Assembly: GCA_902795255.1 (NCBI GenBank)
Contig: CADBKS010000190.1
Location: 1-5,692, forward strand
Length of the DNA stretch: 5,692 nt
Reading direction: 5' to 3'
Source: an uncultured Chloroflexota bacterium
GTDB lineage: Bacteria > Chloroflexota > Anaerolineae > Anaerolineales > Anaerolineaceae
Below the pieces are notes generated by a model. It was not told the origin of the DNA. It did no database searches and saw nothing but the letters and a program-made list of their open reading frames with translations. Shown piece after piece: positions 1 through 5,121 of this stretch; within the stretch, counting starts at the first letter, position 1, and every line of letters begins with the position of its first letter. The position numbers and the translations under genes are program-made.

Positions 1-426
1 GGCCGCCACGTTCATCGTGGGCTCCAGACGGTGCCCGTTCGGACAGACGTGCCGGCCCAGCCGCGAGAACATCAGGCGCAGGCTGTTGAGCAGCTCCGTC
101 CCCGTACCGAAGGTCGAACGGATCCCCGGGACACCGGGACGCTGGTGGAGCGCCAGGGCGGCCGGAACGTACAGCACGTCGTCCACATCCGCACGGGCAG
201 CCTGTGTCATCCGCCGGCGGGTGTAGGTTGAAAGGGATTCCAGGTAACGGCGTGAGCCCTCGGCGTAAAGCACCCCCAGGGCCAAGGAAGATTTTCCGGA
301 GCCGGAGACCCCGGCAATCCCGACGATCTGATTCAGCGGGATATCCACATCGATGTTTTTCAGGTTATGTACGCGGGCACCGCGGATCTCAATATTCTTC
401 GGCGCGTTTTTTTGTTCGTCAGTCAC
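1..426 (-). CDS. UvrA-like excinuclease ABC subunit A paralogue, N-terminal 142 residues (3' end beyond window)
   Basis: The reverse strand reads open from a GTG at 426 to the left edge. The product matches the start of UvrA-family DNA-damage-binding ATPases: an [18 protein letters not shown] opening at residues 12-25, a Walker A motif GVSGSGKSS at 39-47, then [14 protein letters not shown] at 53-66, a UvrA family signature. At about residue 128 true UvrA usually has a CxxC zinc knuckle; here it reads HVCPNGH, with a single visible cysteine. From memory, that form is typical of shorter clostridial UvrA paralogues thought to lack the UvrB-binding insert, so this may not be the housekeeping uvrA. 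The body that would settle it lies outside the window. GTG 426 was chosen because an in-frame stop sits at 463-465, no better start lies between, and the upstream bases are purine-rich (GGAAG at 441-445, with weaker AAGAAG closer). Family assignment is firm; repair versus resistance or another role is open. Confidence 0.9.
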   Translation of the reverse strand, partial: MTDEQKNAPKNIEIRGARVHNLKNIDVDIPLNQIVGIAGVSGSGKSSLALGVLYAEGSRRYLESLSTYTRRRMTQAARADVDDVLYVPAALALHQRPGVPGIRSTFGTGTELLNSLRLMFSRLGRHVCPNGHRLEPTMNVAA

Positions 427-456
427 GTTTTTTCTTCTTTCTTCCGTATTGTCAAT

Positions 457-485
457 AAAATATCAACTCTTTGTGCGCATGGCAA
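457..485 (-). promoter_or_regulatory. Candidate sigma-A-type promoter for the UvrA-like gene
   Basis: On the reverse strand TTGCCA (480-485) is followed after exactly 17 bases by TATTTT (457-462). This matches the vegetative -35/-10 layout with one or two mismatches per box. Transcription would start near 450, giving a leader of about 24 bases before the GTG at 426. It is the best-spaced pair I found upstream of this gene. The assignment rests on pattern matching only. Confidence 0.4.
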
Positions 486-525
486 TCGAGAGTGAGTGCT
501 TCGCATGGCGCGGCGCGATCGCTCG

Positions 526-537
526 TATGCTTGCATA
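526..537. promoter_or_regulatory. Near-palindrome TATGCTTGCATA, possible operator
   Basis: Two 5-base arms (TATGC and GCATA) flank TT. It lies about 40 bases upstream of the candidate -35 box of the UvrA-like gene and within the span of a longer inverted repeat (507-514 with 546-553). The position would suit an activator or repressor site, but a 12-base symmetry can arise by chance and I recognise no known regulator motif. Confidence 0.2.
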
Positions 538-563
538 AGTCTCTTGCCGCGCCTGGTTTTATA

Positions 564-604
564 GCCGGGGGCACGGGCCGGCTAAAGCCGCCCGTTGCCC
601 CGGC
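564..604. repeat. Long GC-rich hairpin
   Basis: Arms 564-582 and 587-604 pair almost completely: GCCGGGG with CCCCGGC (7 bp), CA with TG, CGGGC with GCCCG and GGC with GCC, interrupted by three single-base bulges (571, 595, 579) and capped by the four-base loop TAAA (583-586). That is about 17 base pairs. On the plus strand a short T-tract (614-618) lies 9 bases beyond the stem, too far for a textbook intrinsic terminator. On the minus strand no T-tract follows. It could still end or protect the transcript of the minus-strand gene above it, or be a dispersed REP-like element. Confidence 0.6.
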
Positions 605-712
605 ACCCCATAATTTTTGTCATGGACGACAGATCATTTGTTTTTACCAACCGGCTCTGATTGAATCTCTCCGTCATATAACACAACGGATCTTTTTTCG
701 TTTATGAGTCAG

Positions 713-1396
713 TTACTCAAAATATTTCCGCAGGGGCAGGCCGTCGGTGAATTCGAACCGGCTCTCCCAGAAGCGGCTGCAGATCCCGATCATCTGCCCG
801 TTGATCAGCGCGCAGAAAAACGTCCCGAGCTTCACGCCTTCAAAATGTCCGAAACCGAAAAAGGCGAAGGACAGGATCACGCTCAGCAGACAGCTGGAGA
901 TATCGTATACCGTCTTCACTTTCGCGCTGTCCAGGCGGAAAGTTTCGGCGATCTCCTTGACAAAAAGCTCGTAGGCCTCCGGGGTGATATAGGTGTGGAA
1001 CAGCAGCGAGACCCCGACCGAACAGAAGACCATCCCAAGCACATAATACACGGCCCGGAAGGGGAGCGTGCCCGGCAGCTCCGCAAACAGGCTGATAAAC
1101 AGGTCCAGGATCACGCCGAAGATCACCGCCGTCACGAAGGAAAACAGATAGCCCTTTTTAAATTTCCGGACGATCAGCGAAAGCAGGATCAGCAGAAAGG
1201 CCTGGAACACATAGGTCGACGTCCCGAAGCTATAGCGGGGGAGATCCCGCGAGACCCGCAGGTGGATCACATAAGCGGGTGCCGTCACCATGGACATCCC
1301 GAAATCCGCCCGTTCCATCAGCGTCGTCCCCAGCGCCAGGATCAGCACACCGAAGACATAAGCCAGCTCCGTGTAAAACACTTTTTTCGTTTTCAT
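713..1396 (-). CDS. YczE/YyaS/YitT-type integral membrane protein (DUF6198-like), function unknown
   Basis: The 227-residue product is strongly hydrophobic, with about six likely membrane spans near residues 8-27, 61-77, 83-105, 114-134, 164-184 and 189-207. The motif FGMSMVTAPAYVI (32-44) and a PEAYELFVKEIA stretch (139-150) recall the YczE/YyaS/YitT family of small bacterial membrane proteins, whose substrate and role are unknown to me. The frame stays open to a TTG at 1417, which would add seven residues. I prefer the ATG at 1396 because GAAAGGG (1403-1409) sits six bases before it, while the TTG has no such site. The gene is preceded by its own TATAAT box and is separated from the ABC operon by a strong terminator, so it is probably transcribed alone. 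The stop TAA lies at 713-715. Family assignment is moderate, membrane location strong. Confidence 0.8.
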   Translation of the reverse strand: MKTKKVFYTELAYVFGVLILALGTTLMERADFGMSMVTAPAYVIHLRVSRDLPRYSFGTSTYVFQAFLLILLSLIVRKFKKGYLFSFVTAVIFGVILDLFISLFAELPGTLPFRAVYYVLGMVFCSVGVSLLFHTYITPEAYELFVKEIAETFRLDSAKVKTVYDISSCLLSVILSFAFFGFGHFEGVKLGTFFCALINGQMIGICSRFWESRFEFTDGLPLRKYFE

Positions 1397-1402
1397 ATCA
1401 GA

Positions 1403-1409
1403 CCCTTTC
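1403..1409 (-). promoter_or_regulatory. Ribosome-binding site that fixes the membrane-protein start at 1396
   Basis: Reverse-strand GAAAGGG ends six bases before the ATG at 1396. The longer reading from TTG 1417 has no purine-rich site at a suitable distance, and would place this ribosome site inside the coding region. Confidence 0.65.
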
Positions 1410-1450
1410 GAAGACAATACCGTTTGATACAGAAACGGAAAAAGATGAGG

Positions 1451-1470
1451 TCAGGGCGTAAAGCCCCTGA
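1451..1470. promoter_or_regulatory. Inverted repeat overlapping the expected transcription start, operator or leader hairpin
   Basis: TCA-GGGC (1451-1457) pairs with GCCC-(C)-TGA (1463-1470), giving seven pairs, one bulged C and a five-base loop. It begins about three bases downstream of the TATAAT box and spans the expected +1, a typical repressor-site position. It could equally act as a 5' leader hairpin stabilising the messenger. No known regulator consensus is recognised. Confidence 0.35.
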
Positions 1471-1472
1471 GT

Positions 1473-1478
1473 ATTATA
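1473..1478 (-). promoter_or_regulatory. -10 box TATAAT for the membrane-protein gene
   Basis: A perfect TATAAT is read on the reverse strand, with transcription expected to begin near 1466 and a leader of about 70 bases. No good TTGACA partner sits 16-18 bases upstream. That position falls in the heptad-repeat tract, offering only CTCTTC/ACTCTT-type hexamers. Either the -35 is weak or an activator is needed. Confidence 0.5.
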
Positions 1479-1493
1479 ACCGCAAGTTCGGTT

Positions 1494-1535
1494 GGAAGAG
1501 TGAAGAGTGAAGTGTGAAGTGTGAAGAGTGAAGTT
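1494..1535. repeat. Heptanucleotide tandem tract, TGAAGWG type, six units
   Basis: Six successive 7-base units read GGAAGAG, TGAAGAG, TGAAGTG, TGAAGTG, TGAAGAG, TGAAGTT. Internal units differ only by A/T at one position; the edge units are degenerate. The tract occupies the -35 region and the bases just upstream of the TATAAT box of the membrane-protein gene. Confidence 0.85.
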
Positions 1536-1540
1536 AAGGT

Positions 1541-1553
1541 GACGCTGCGCGTC
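1541..1553. repeat. Small perfect hairpin GACGC-TGC-GCGTC
   Basis: Five base pairs enclose a three-base loop. It is nearly the reverse complement of the hairpin inside each ~170-base repeat copy; the two differences fall at paired positions, so pairing is kept. Confidence 0.6.
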
Positions 1554-1565
1554 GTTTAAAGATAA

Positions 1566-1738
1566 CGCTCCGCGCAGCAGATGCCACCCCCTCCGAAATC
1601 GGCGCCATATCAAATCGTCGCGCAGCGACACATATTATCAACTATTGACCAGTAACCAATGACCATTGCCCAATAACCAATGACTGCCATATTCCGCGAC
1701 ACCGCAATTTTTACCTTTTACTTTTTACCTGAGCACAG
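1566..1738. repeat. Composite intergenic repeat, copy A (173 bases)
   Basis: The copy runs from CGCTCCGCGCAGCAG to the next CGCTCCGCG at 1739. Its parts in order are: a GC-rich head; CCGAAATCGG followed by GGCGCC; the hairpin GTCGC-GCA-GCGAC (1617-1629); an ACCAATR-type heptad block (1640-1688, seven units including the edge units AACTATT and GACTGCC); a spacer containing TTCCGCGACACCGCAA; and a TTTTACC heptad block (1709-1729, three units, the middle one reading TTTTACT). Copy B follows directly. About ten point differences separate the copies, apart from heptad gains and losses. Confidence 0.9.
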
Positions 1739-1903
1739 CGCTCCGCGCAGCAGAGGCCGCCCCTCCGAAATCGGCGCCATATCAAAACGTCGCGCAGCGA
1801 CACATATCACCAACTATTGACCAATAACCAATGACCAATGACTGCCGTATTCCGCGACACCGCAATTTTTACCTTTTACCTTTTACCTTTTACCTGAGCG
1901 AAG
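1739..1903. repeat. Composite intergenic repeat, copy B (165 bases)
   Basis: The order of parts is the same as in copy A: hairpin at 1789-1801, ACCAATR heptads at 1812-1846 (five units), TTTTACC heptads at 1867-1894 (four perfect units). Relative to copy A it has lost two ACCAATR-type heptads (14 bases), gained one TTTTACC heptad (7 bases) and lost one C in the head, which accounts exactly for the 8-base length difference. A third head, CGCTCCGCGC, begins at 1904 and stops at once, so the array is two copies plus a remnant. Confidence 0.9.
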
Positions 1904-1918
1904 CGCTCCGCGCTTCGC
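1898..1918. repeat. Perfect 9-bp hairpin GCGAAGCGC-TCC-GCGCTTCGC at the array edge
   Basis: Nine perfect base pairs with a three-base loop lie where a third repeat copy would begin. At the A/B junction the same place keeps only the inner GCGC-TCC-GCGC pairs. No T-tract follows on either strand, so it is not a terminator by itself. It may mark the boundary of the repeat array. Confidence 0.6.
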
Positions 1919-1932
1919 GGGATGTATCCGTC

Positions 1933-1968
1933 AAAAAACCGTGCGGGCAGACACCCGCACGGTTTTTC
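1933..1968 (-). terminator. Intrinsic terminator of the ABC-importer operon, probably bidirectional
   Basis: A perfect nine-pair stem (CCGTGCGGG 1939-1947 with CCCGCACGG 1954-1962) and six-base loop are flanked by six A on the left and five T on the right. Read on the minus strand the stem is followed by six U residues. It lies 28 bases beyond the binding-protein stop codon, so it closes the operon. The symmetric A/T flanks would also stop plus-strand transcripts. Confidence 0.92.
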
Positions 1969-1990
1969 TTCGTGGTTAAGTTTTCAGTTT

Positions 1991-3196
1991 TTAGTTGAAT
2001 TCTTCGGAATAGAAGGTGTAGAAGTCCTGCACATCCATGTAATTGTAGTTTACGAATTCGATATCCACAGGGAGCACATTGATGTCCGCGTAGGAGAATT
2101 TGTTGAATTCCATCTCGTCGCGGTCGGTGCGGGTCGGGTAGCAGCCCATGCGGTTCACATACGCATCGTACCCCTTGCCGGTTCCGTCTTCACCGCCCAT
2201 GGCATAGAGTGCATAGAGGTGAGCGATGGCCGGGGAGTCTGTTTTCGTGAACATGTAGACGAATTTCGCGCGGGAAAAACCGTTGAAATGGGACATGGTG
2301 CGGACGATATCGACCGGCTGACCCAAGTCAAGCGCGTCACCGAGTTTGACGCTGGAGGTGAACCCGAGAACCGGGGCATCCGCGGTGGACAGGCCGACAG
2401 CGGCCGTGATCTCGTTGGCGTCATTGTTTTCAATGTGGTTGATCTGCAGGAAGCGGTACAGCCATTCATAGCCTGCATTGTTGGGTTCTACGCCGGAATC
2501 TTCGGGGTAGGTGTATTCGATCGGCTTGCCGTATTTTTCTTCATACGCCTGTTCAAGAAGGTCGGCATGGCGGACCAGGTTGGCGAACATTGCCGCGACA
2601 TTGAGGTTGGAAGCCGGATGCGTGATGACCGTATAAACAGAGGTGCCGTCATCTTTCAGCTCAACGATATCCCACCAGTTGGTGACAGGGCTGCCATCCG
2701 GGAAAGCTTCGGTATTGTAATACCAGATATCCGCTTCAAGGGTGATCGGAAGGCCGTAATAGGCGAATTCCGGCATCAGGACCGATTCAAGGCTCTTCGG
2801 ATAATACGCGGTCATATAGCCTTTTTTGTACCAGTCCAGATACAGGGAACCGCTGGAATCGCTGGTGATGATCACATCCACAAAAGGATCGCCCTGAAAT
2901 TCAAGCGGGATCTTTTCCGCAATGACGTTGGTCTTGTATTTCGTGCCTTCAGCAGGAATGCCCGGATAATCTTCCATGAACTGGGCAACGGACTTGCCGA
3001 CGGAACCGGTTTCCGAATACACGACAAGTGTTTTGCCTTCGGCAGCTTCTTTCAGTGCCGCCTGATACAGTTCATCCATGGTCATGGATGCGTATTCGCT
3101 CTCATCACGAACGACGAGAGATTCCTGGGCACACGCTGCCGAAGCCAGGGCAAGCAGCATTGCGAATGCCAAAACAACGTTCAACAACTTCTTCAT
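1991..3196 (-). CDS. Extracellular substrate-binding protein of an ABC importer (Fbp/AfuA-like, substrate unknown)
   Basis: The 401-residue product begins with a clear signal peptide: MKKLL, a hydrophobic core (about 6-19) and the site ACA|Q after residue 23. Cys22 is present, but the residues before it (SAA) make a poor lipobox, so type I cleavage is the better reading. The mature part is acidic and has binding-protein features: LVVYSETGS (57-65), a GDPFVDVIITSDSSG stretch (102-116) and IWYYNTEAFPDG (157-168) with the common YN element. Length fits the iron/thiamine/phosphonate-type binding proteins. It captures solute outside the membrane and hands it to the permease encoded just upstream. 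AAGGAG (3204-3209) lies seven bases before the ATG. It is the last gene of the operon, behind a 69-base gap holding a weak hairpin (3233-3245) and an A/T run. Role is confident, ligand unknown. Confidence 0.88.
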   Translation of the reverse strand: MKKLLNVVLAFAMLLALASAACAQESLVVRDESEYASMTMDELYQAALKEAAEGKTLVVYSETGSVGKSVAQFMEDYPGIPAEGTKYKTNVIAEKIPLEFQGDPFVDVIITSDSSGSLYLDWYKKGYMTAYYPKSLESVLMPEFAYYGLPITLEADIWYYNTEAFPDGSPVTNWWDIVELKDDGTSVYTVITHPASNLNVAAMFANLVRHADLLEQAYEEKYGKPIEYTYPEDSGVEPNNAGYEWLYRFLQINHIENNDANEITAAVGLSTADAPVLGFTSSVKLGDALDLGQPVDIVRTMSHFNGFSRAKFVYMFTKTDSPAIAHLYALYAMGGEDGTGKGYDAYVNRMGCYPTRTDRDEMEFNKFSYADINVLPVDIEFVNYNYMDVQDFYTFYSEEFN

Positions 3197-3265
3197 GGTC
3201 TTTCTCCTTGCTAATAAAAATTTTTTCAGATCACTGTCAGGCAGTTTCTTCCGCCCGGCAGGCTC
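3197..3265 (-). promoter_or_regulatory. 69-base permease to binding-protein spacer with small hairpin, A/T run and ribosome site
   Basis: On the minus strand, after the permease stop, come ACTG-CCTGA-CAGT (3233-3245, four pairs), AAAAAATTTTT (3216-3226) and AAGGAG (3204-3209), then the ATG at 3196. The other operon gap is only 20 bases. The hairpin is too weak for a terminator. It could be a processing site or carry a secondary promoter allowing extra binding-protein synthesis, but I see no convincing -35/-10 pair. Confidence 0.3.
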
Positions 3266-5101
3266 TTACCCGAGACTTTTCACCATATCCGCTTTGAAAA
3301 CGTATTTCGCGATCAGATAACACAGTGAGATCAGGGCGATCATCACCAGCGAACTTGCCGCCGCGAGCGGGTAGATGCTCATACTGGTATACGTAAACGT
3401 CAGATAGGACAGGGTCGTCGTTTTATCGTTCATCACCAGGGAGATCAGGTCAAACTCCTTTGCAATGCTGATGAAGGTCAGGATAAACCCGGACATGAAC
3501 CCGTTTTTGGCGATCGGGAAAATGATGAAGACAAGTCTGCGCAGGAAACCGGCCCCGTTGATTGCCCCGGCTTCCTCAAGCTCCGAACTGATCTGGATCA
3601 TCGTCGATGAACCGGCCTTACTGGCATATGGGAAGTACTTGACCGTACAGATCAGCAGCAGGAGCACGAATTTCCCGTACAGAGAGGGGATCAGCCCGCC
3701 CAGCTTCGGTGTGATGAACATCGCGACGTAAACAGCGGAGAACGAAACAGCCGGGATGAGATAAGGGATGAAAACCAGCTGGTCGATCACCTGGCCGTAC
3801 CATTTGCCTCTGCCGCGGACGCTGATATAACCAAAGATTTGGCCCATGAAAGATGCGATGATGGCGCCGAGCACACCGAGTTTTACGGTGTTCCAGACGG
3901 CTCTGGTGAATTTCACGTTTCTGAACAGGCCCGGTTCATAGTTGATGAGCGGATAGGATTCCGCTTCAGTGCCGATCCAGTTGTGCAGCGTGATGTTGTC
4001 CGGCTGCAGACCGTTGAAGGGCGAGATCTGGAGACTTTCGATGACAAGGCTCAGGATCGGGATGACCAGGGCAACCAGCAGGAACAGGCATACCAGGATG
4101 AACATGGGGATCCGCCATTTGCCGAGCATCAGGTCGCAGCTGCGGCCGCCCTTCCCGTTGATGGTAGAGTAGGATTTCCGGGTGCCGATGACCCGGTCAT
4201 TGATAAAGATAAAACAGGCGGACATCAGGATCATCAGGATGGCGATCGCGTACCCGACGCCCGGCATACCGCTGGAGATCTGATCATACAGACGCGTCGA
4301 CAGGGTATGATACTTGACGCGCATACCCAGATAAGATGCGACGGAATACCCGCCCATGGCTTTGCTGAGCGTCATGATCGTGGCCGACAGGAACGCAGGC
4401 ATGACCAGCGGAAGGGTGATCTTCAGCACGATCGTTTTCTTGCCGGCACCCTGGATCAGCGCCATTTCCTCCAGTTCGGAGTTGATCGTCCCAAGCGATC
4501 CGGCCAGCATGATATACGTGAACGCGTAATAATGCAGGGCCAGGACACACACGATCGCGAAGGGTCCGTACGCGATCCAGTCCGGGACGTTCCACCCCAT
4601 CCAGTAAAGAATGCCAGGAGAGCTGCCGTTGGCATTCCGGAAAATGGAAAGCCATGCCTGGGCTTTGCACCAGGACGGGGTCATATAGGCGATAATGATC
4701 AGAAACGACAGGATATTTTTTCCCGGAATATCGCTGCGGACCATCAGCCAGGCCAGGATGGCACCCAGCGGGACCGCGATCAGTGTCGCGAAAAATGAGA
4801 CCGTCAGGGAGTGCAGCAGCGGCGTCCAGAACATTGATTTCGCCATTCTGCCGGTCAGCAGATACTGCCAGTAGTAAAGTGACCATGTTCCCTCTTCGGC
4901 TTTTGCCCGTCTGGCGGCGACCGCATCCAGGACAAAAGTTTCTTTGATAAGGGAGATCAGCGGTACGACGACCAGTATGACCAGAATGACAATGGCCAGC
5001 AGTGTGATCAGATTAAACGGGTTAAAAAGAACGTCTTTGATCTGGTTCTTCAGTCTTGTCGAAGGATTTCCTTTTTGAGGTACTTTAAATTCCTGTCTCA
5101 T
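3266..5101 (-). CDS. ABC importer permease with two fused membrane domains (FbpB/ThiP-like)
   Basis: The 611-residue product has about twelve hydrophobic spans in two halves: residues ~31-301 and ~331-602. Each half ends in the cytoplasmic EAA loop that docks the ATPase: ELEEMALIQGAG with ITLP (209-231) and ELEEAGAINGAG with IFP (507-529). This two-in-one arrangement is known from ferric-iron (FbpB/HitB), thiamine (ThiP) and some phosphonate importers; one polypeptide forms the whole channel. A loop after span 1 (about 52-95) is the larger external segment. GGAGG (5110-5114) sits eight bases before the ATG at 5101, and the gap from the ATPase stop is 20 bases, so the two are translated from one message. 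It works with the ATPase upstream and binding protein downstream. Family assignment is strong; substrate cannot be inferred. Confidence 0.92.
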   Translation of the reverse strand: MRQEFKVPQKGNPSTRLKNQIKDVLFNPFNLITLLAIVILVILVVVPLISLIKETFVLDAVAARRAKAEEGTWSLYYWQYLLTGRMAKSMFWTPLLHSLTVSFFATLIAVPLGAILAWLMVRSDIPGKNILSFLIIIAYMTPSWCKAQAWLSIFRNANGSSPGILYWMGWNVPDWIAYGPFAIVCVLALHYYAFTYIMLAGSLGTINSELEEMALIQGAGKKTIVLKITLPLVMPAFLSATIMTLSKAMGGYSVASYLGMRVKYHTLSTRLYDQISSGMPGVGYAIAILMILMSACFIFINDRVIGTRKSYSTINGKGGRSCDLMLGKWRIPMFILVCLFLLVALVIPILSLVIESLQISPFNGLQPDNITLHNWIGTEAESYPLINYEPGLFRNVKFTRAVWNTVKLGVLGAIIASFMGQIFGYISVRGRGKWYGQVIDQLVFIPYLIPAVSFSAVYVAMFITPKLGGLIPSLYGKFVLLLLICTVKYFPYASKAGSSTMIQISSELEEAGAINGAGFLRRLVFIIFPIAKNGFMSGFILTFISIAKEFDLISLVMNDKTTTLSYLTFTYTSMSIYPLAAASSLVMIALISLCYLIAKYVFKADMVKSLG

Positions 5102-5121
5102 GGTTCAAACCTCCGGGGAAC

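Larger units (their letters stand above)
427..712. other. Intergenic region between the membrane-protein gene and the UvrA-like gene
   Basis: There is no credible coding sequence here. Short plus-strand frames exist but lack ribosome sites and recognisable products. The region holds a candidate promoter (457-485), an 8-base inverted repeat GGCGCGGC/GCCGCGCC (507-514 and 546-553), a near-palindrome TATGC-TT-GCATA (526-537), a long GC-rich hairpin (564-604) and a weak plus-strand terminator-like hairpin (670-697). The word CGCATGGC occurs twice (477-484 and 502-509). No canonical U-tract terminator for the upstream minus-strand gene is visible. Confidence 0.6.
1418..1990. other. Gene-free region made mostly of repeats, between the ABC operon and the membrane-protein gene
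   Basis: No convincing gene lies here. A 77-codon minus-strand frame (1398-1631) starts with GTG inside a repeat, has no ribosome site and translates the heptad tract into a repetitive peptide. The region contains, from low to high coordinate, the promoter and operator-like repeat of the membrane-protein gene, a TGAAGWG heptad tract (1494-1535), a small hairpin (1541-1553), two tandem copies of a ~170-base element (1566-1738 and 1739-1903), a perfect 9-base-pair hairpin (1898-1918) and the operon terminator (1933-1968). Confidence 0.75.

Noticed and set aside
670..697. Plus-strand terminator-like hairpin TCCGT/ACGGA followed by TCTTTTTT
   Set aside because: Only five pairs with an 11-base loop, and there is no plus-strand gene to its left that would need it; read on the minus strand it has no T-tract.
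471..707. 78-codon plus-strand frame in the left intergenic region
   Set aside because: It crosses the long hairpin, has no ribosome site or promoter evidence and no recognisable product.
1397..1417. TTG at 1417 as start of the membrane protein
   Set aside because: No ribosome site precedes it, while the ATG at 1396 has GAAAGGG at the right distance.
704..1510. 268-codon plus-strand open frame
   Set aside because: It is antisense to the membrane-protein gene, has a low-complexity charged product, and runs into the heptad tract; no ribosome site.
1398..1631. 77-codon minus-strand frame ending just before the membrane-protein ATG
   Set aside because: It starts with GTG within a repeat copy without a ribosome site, and its middle merely translates the heptad tract. 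It is unlikely to be a leader peptide, though its stop lies close to the next start.
1494..1894. Possible CRISPR array
   Set aside because: The units are 7-base tandem words and two ~170-base copies, with no 24-40 base repeats separated by unique spacers and no cas genes.
1922..3214. 430-codon plus-strand open frame, longer than the gene opposite it
   Set aside because: It lies antisense to the binding-protein gene, whose product has a clear signal peptide, family motifs and a good ribosome site. The plus frame reads through the operon terminator at its start and gives no recognisable protein.
3839..4798. 319-codon plus-strand open frame
   Set aside because: It is antisense to the fused permease, its product is unusually rich in H, Q, R and D, and no family resemblance is visible; it is a codon-bias shadow.
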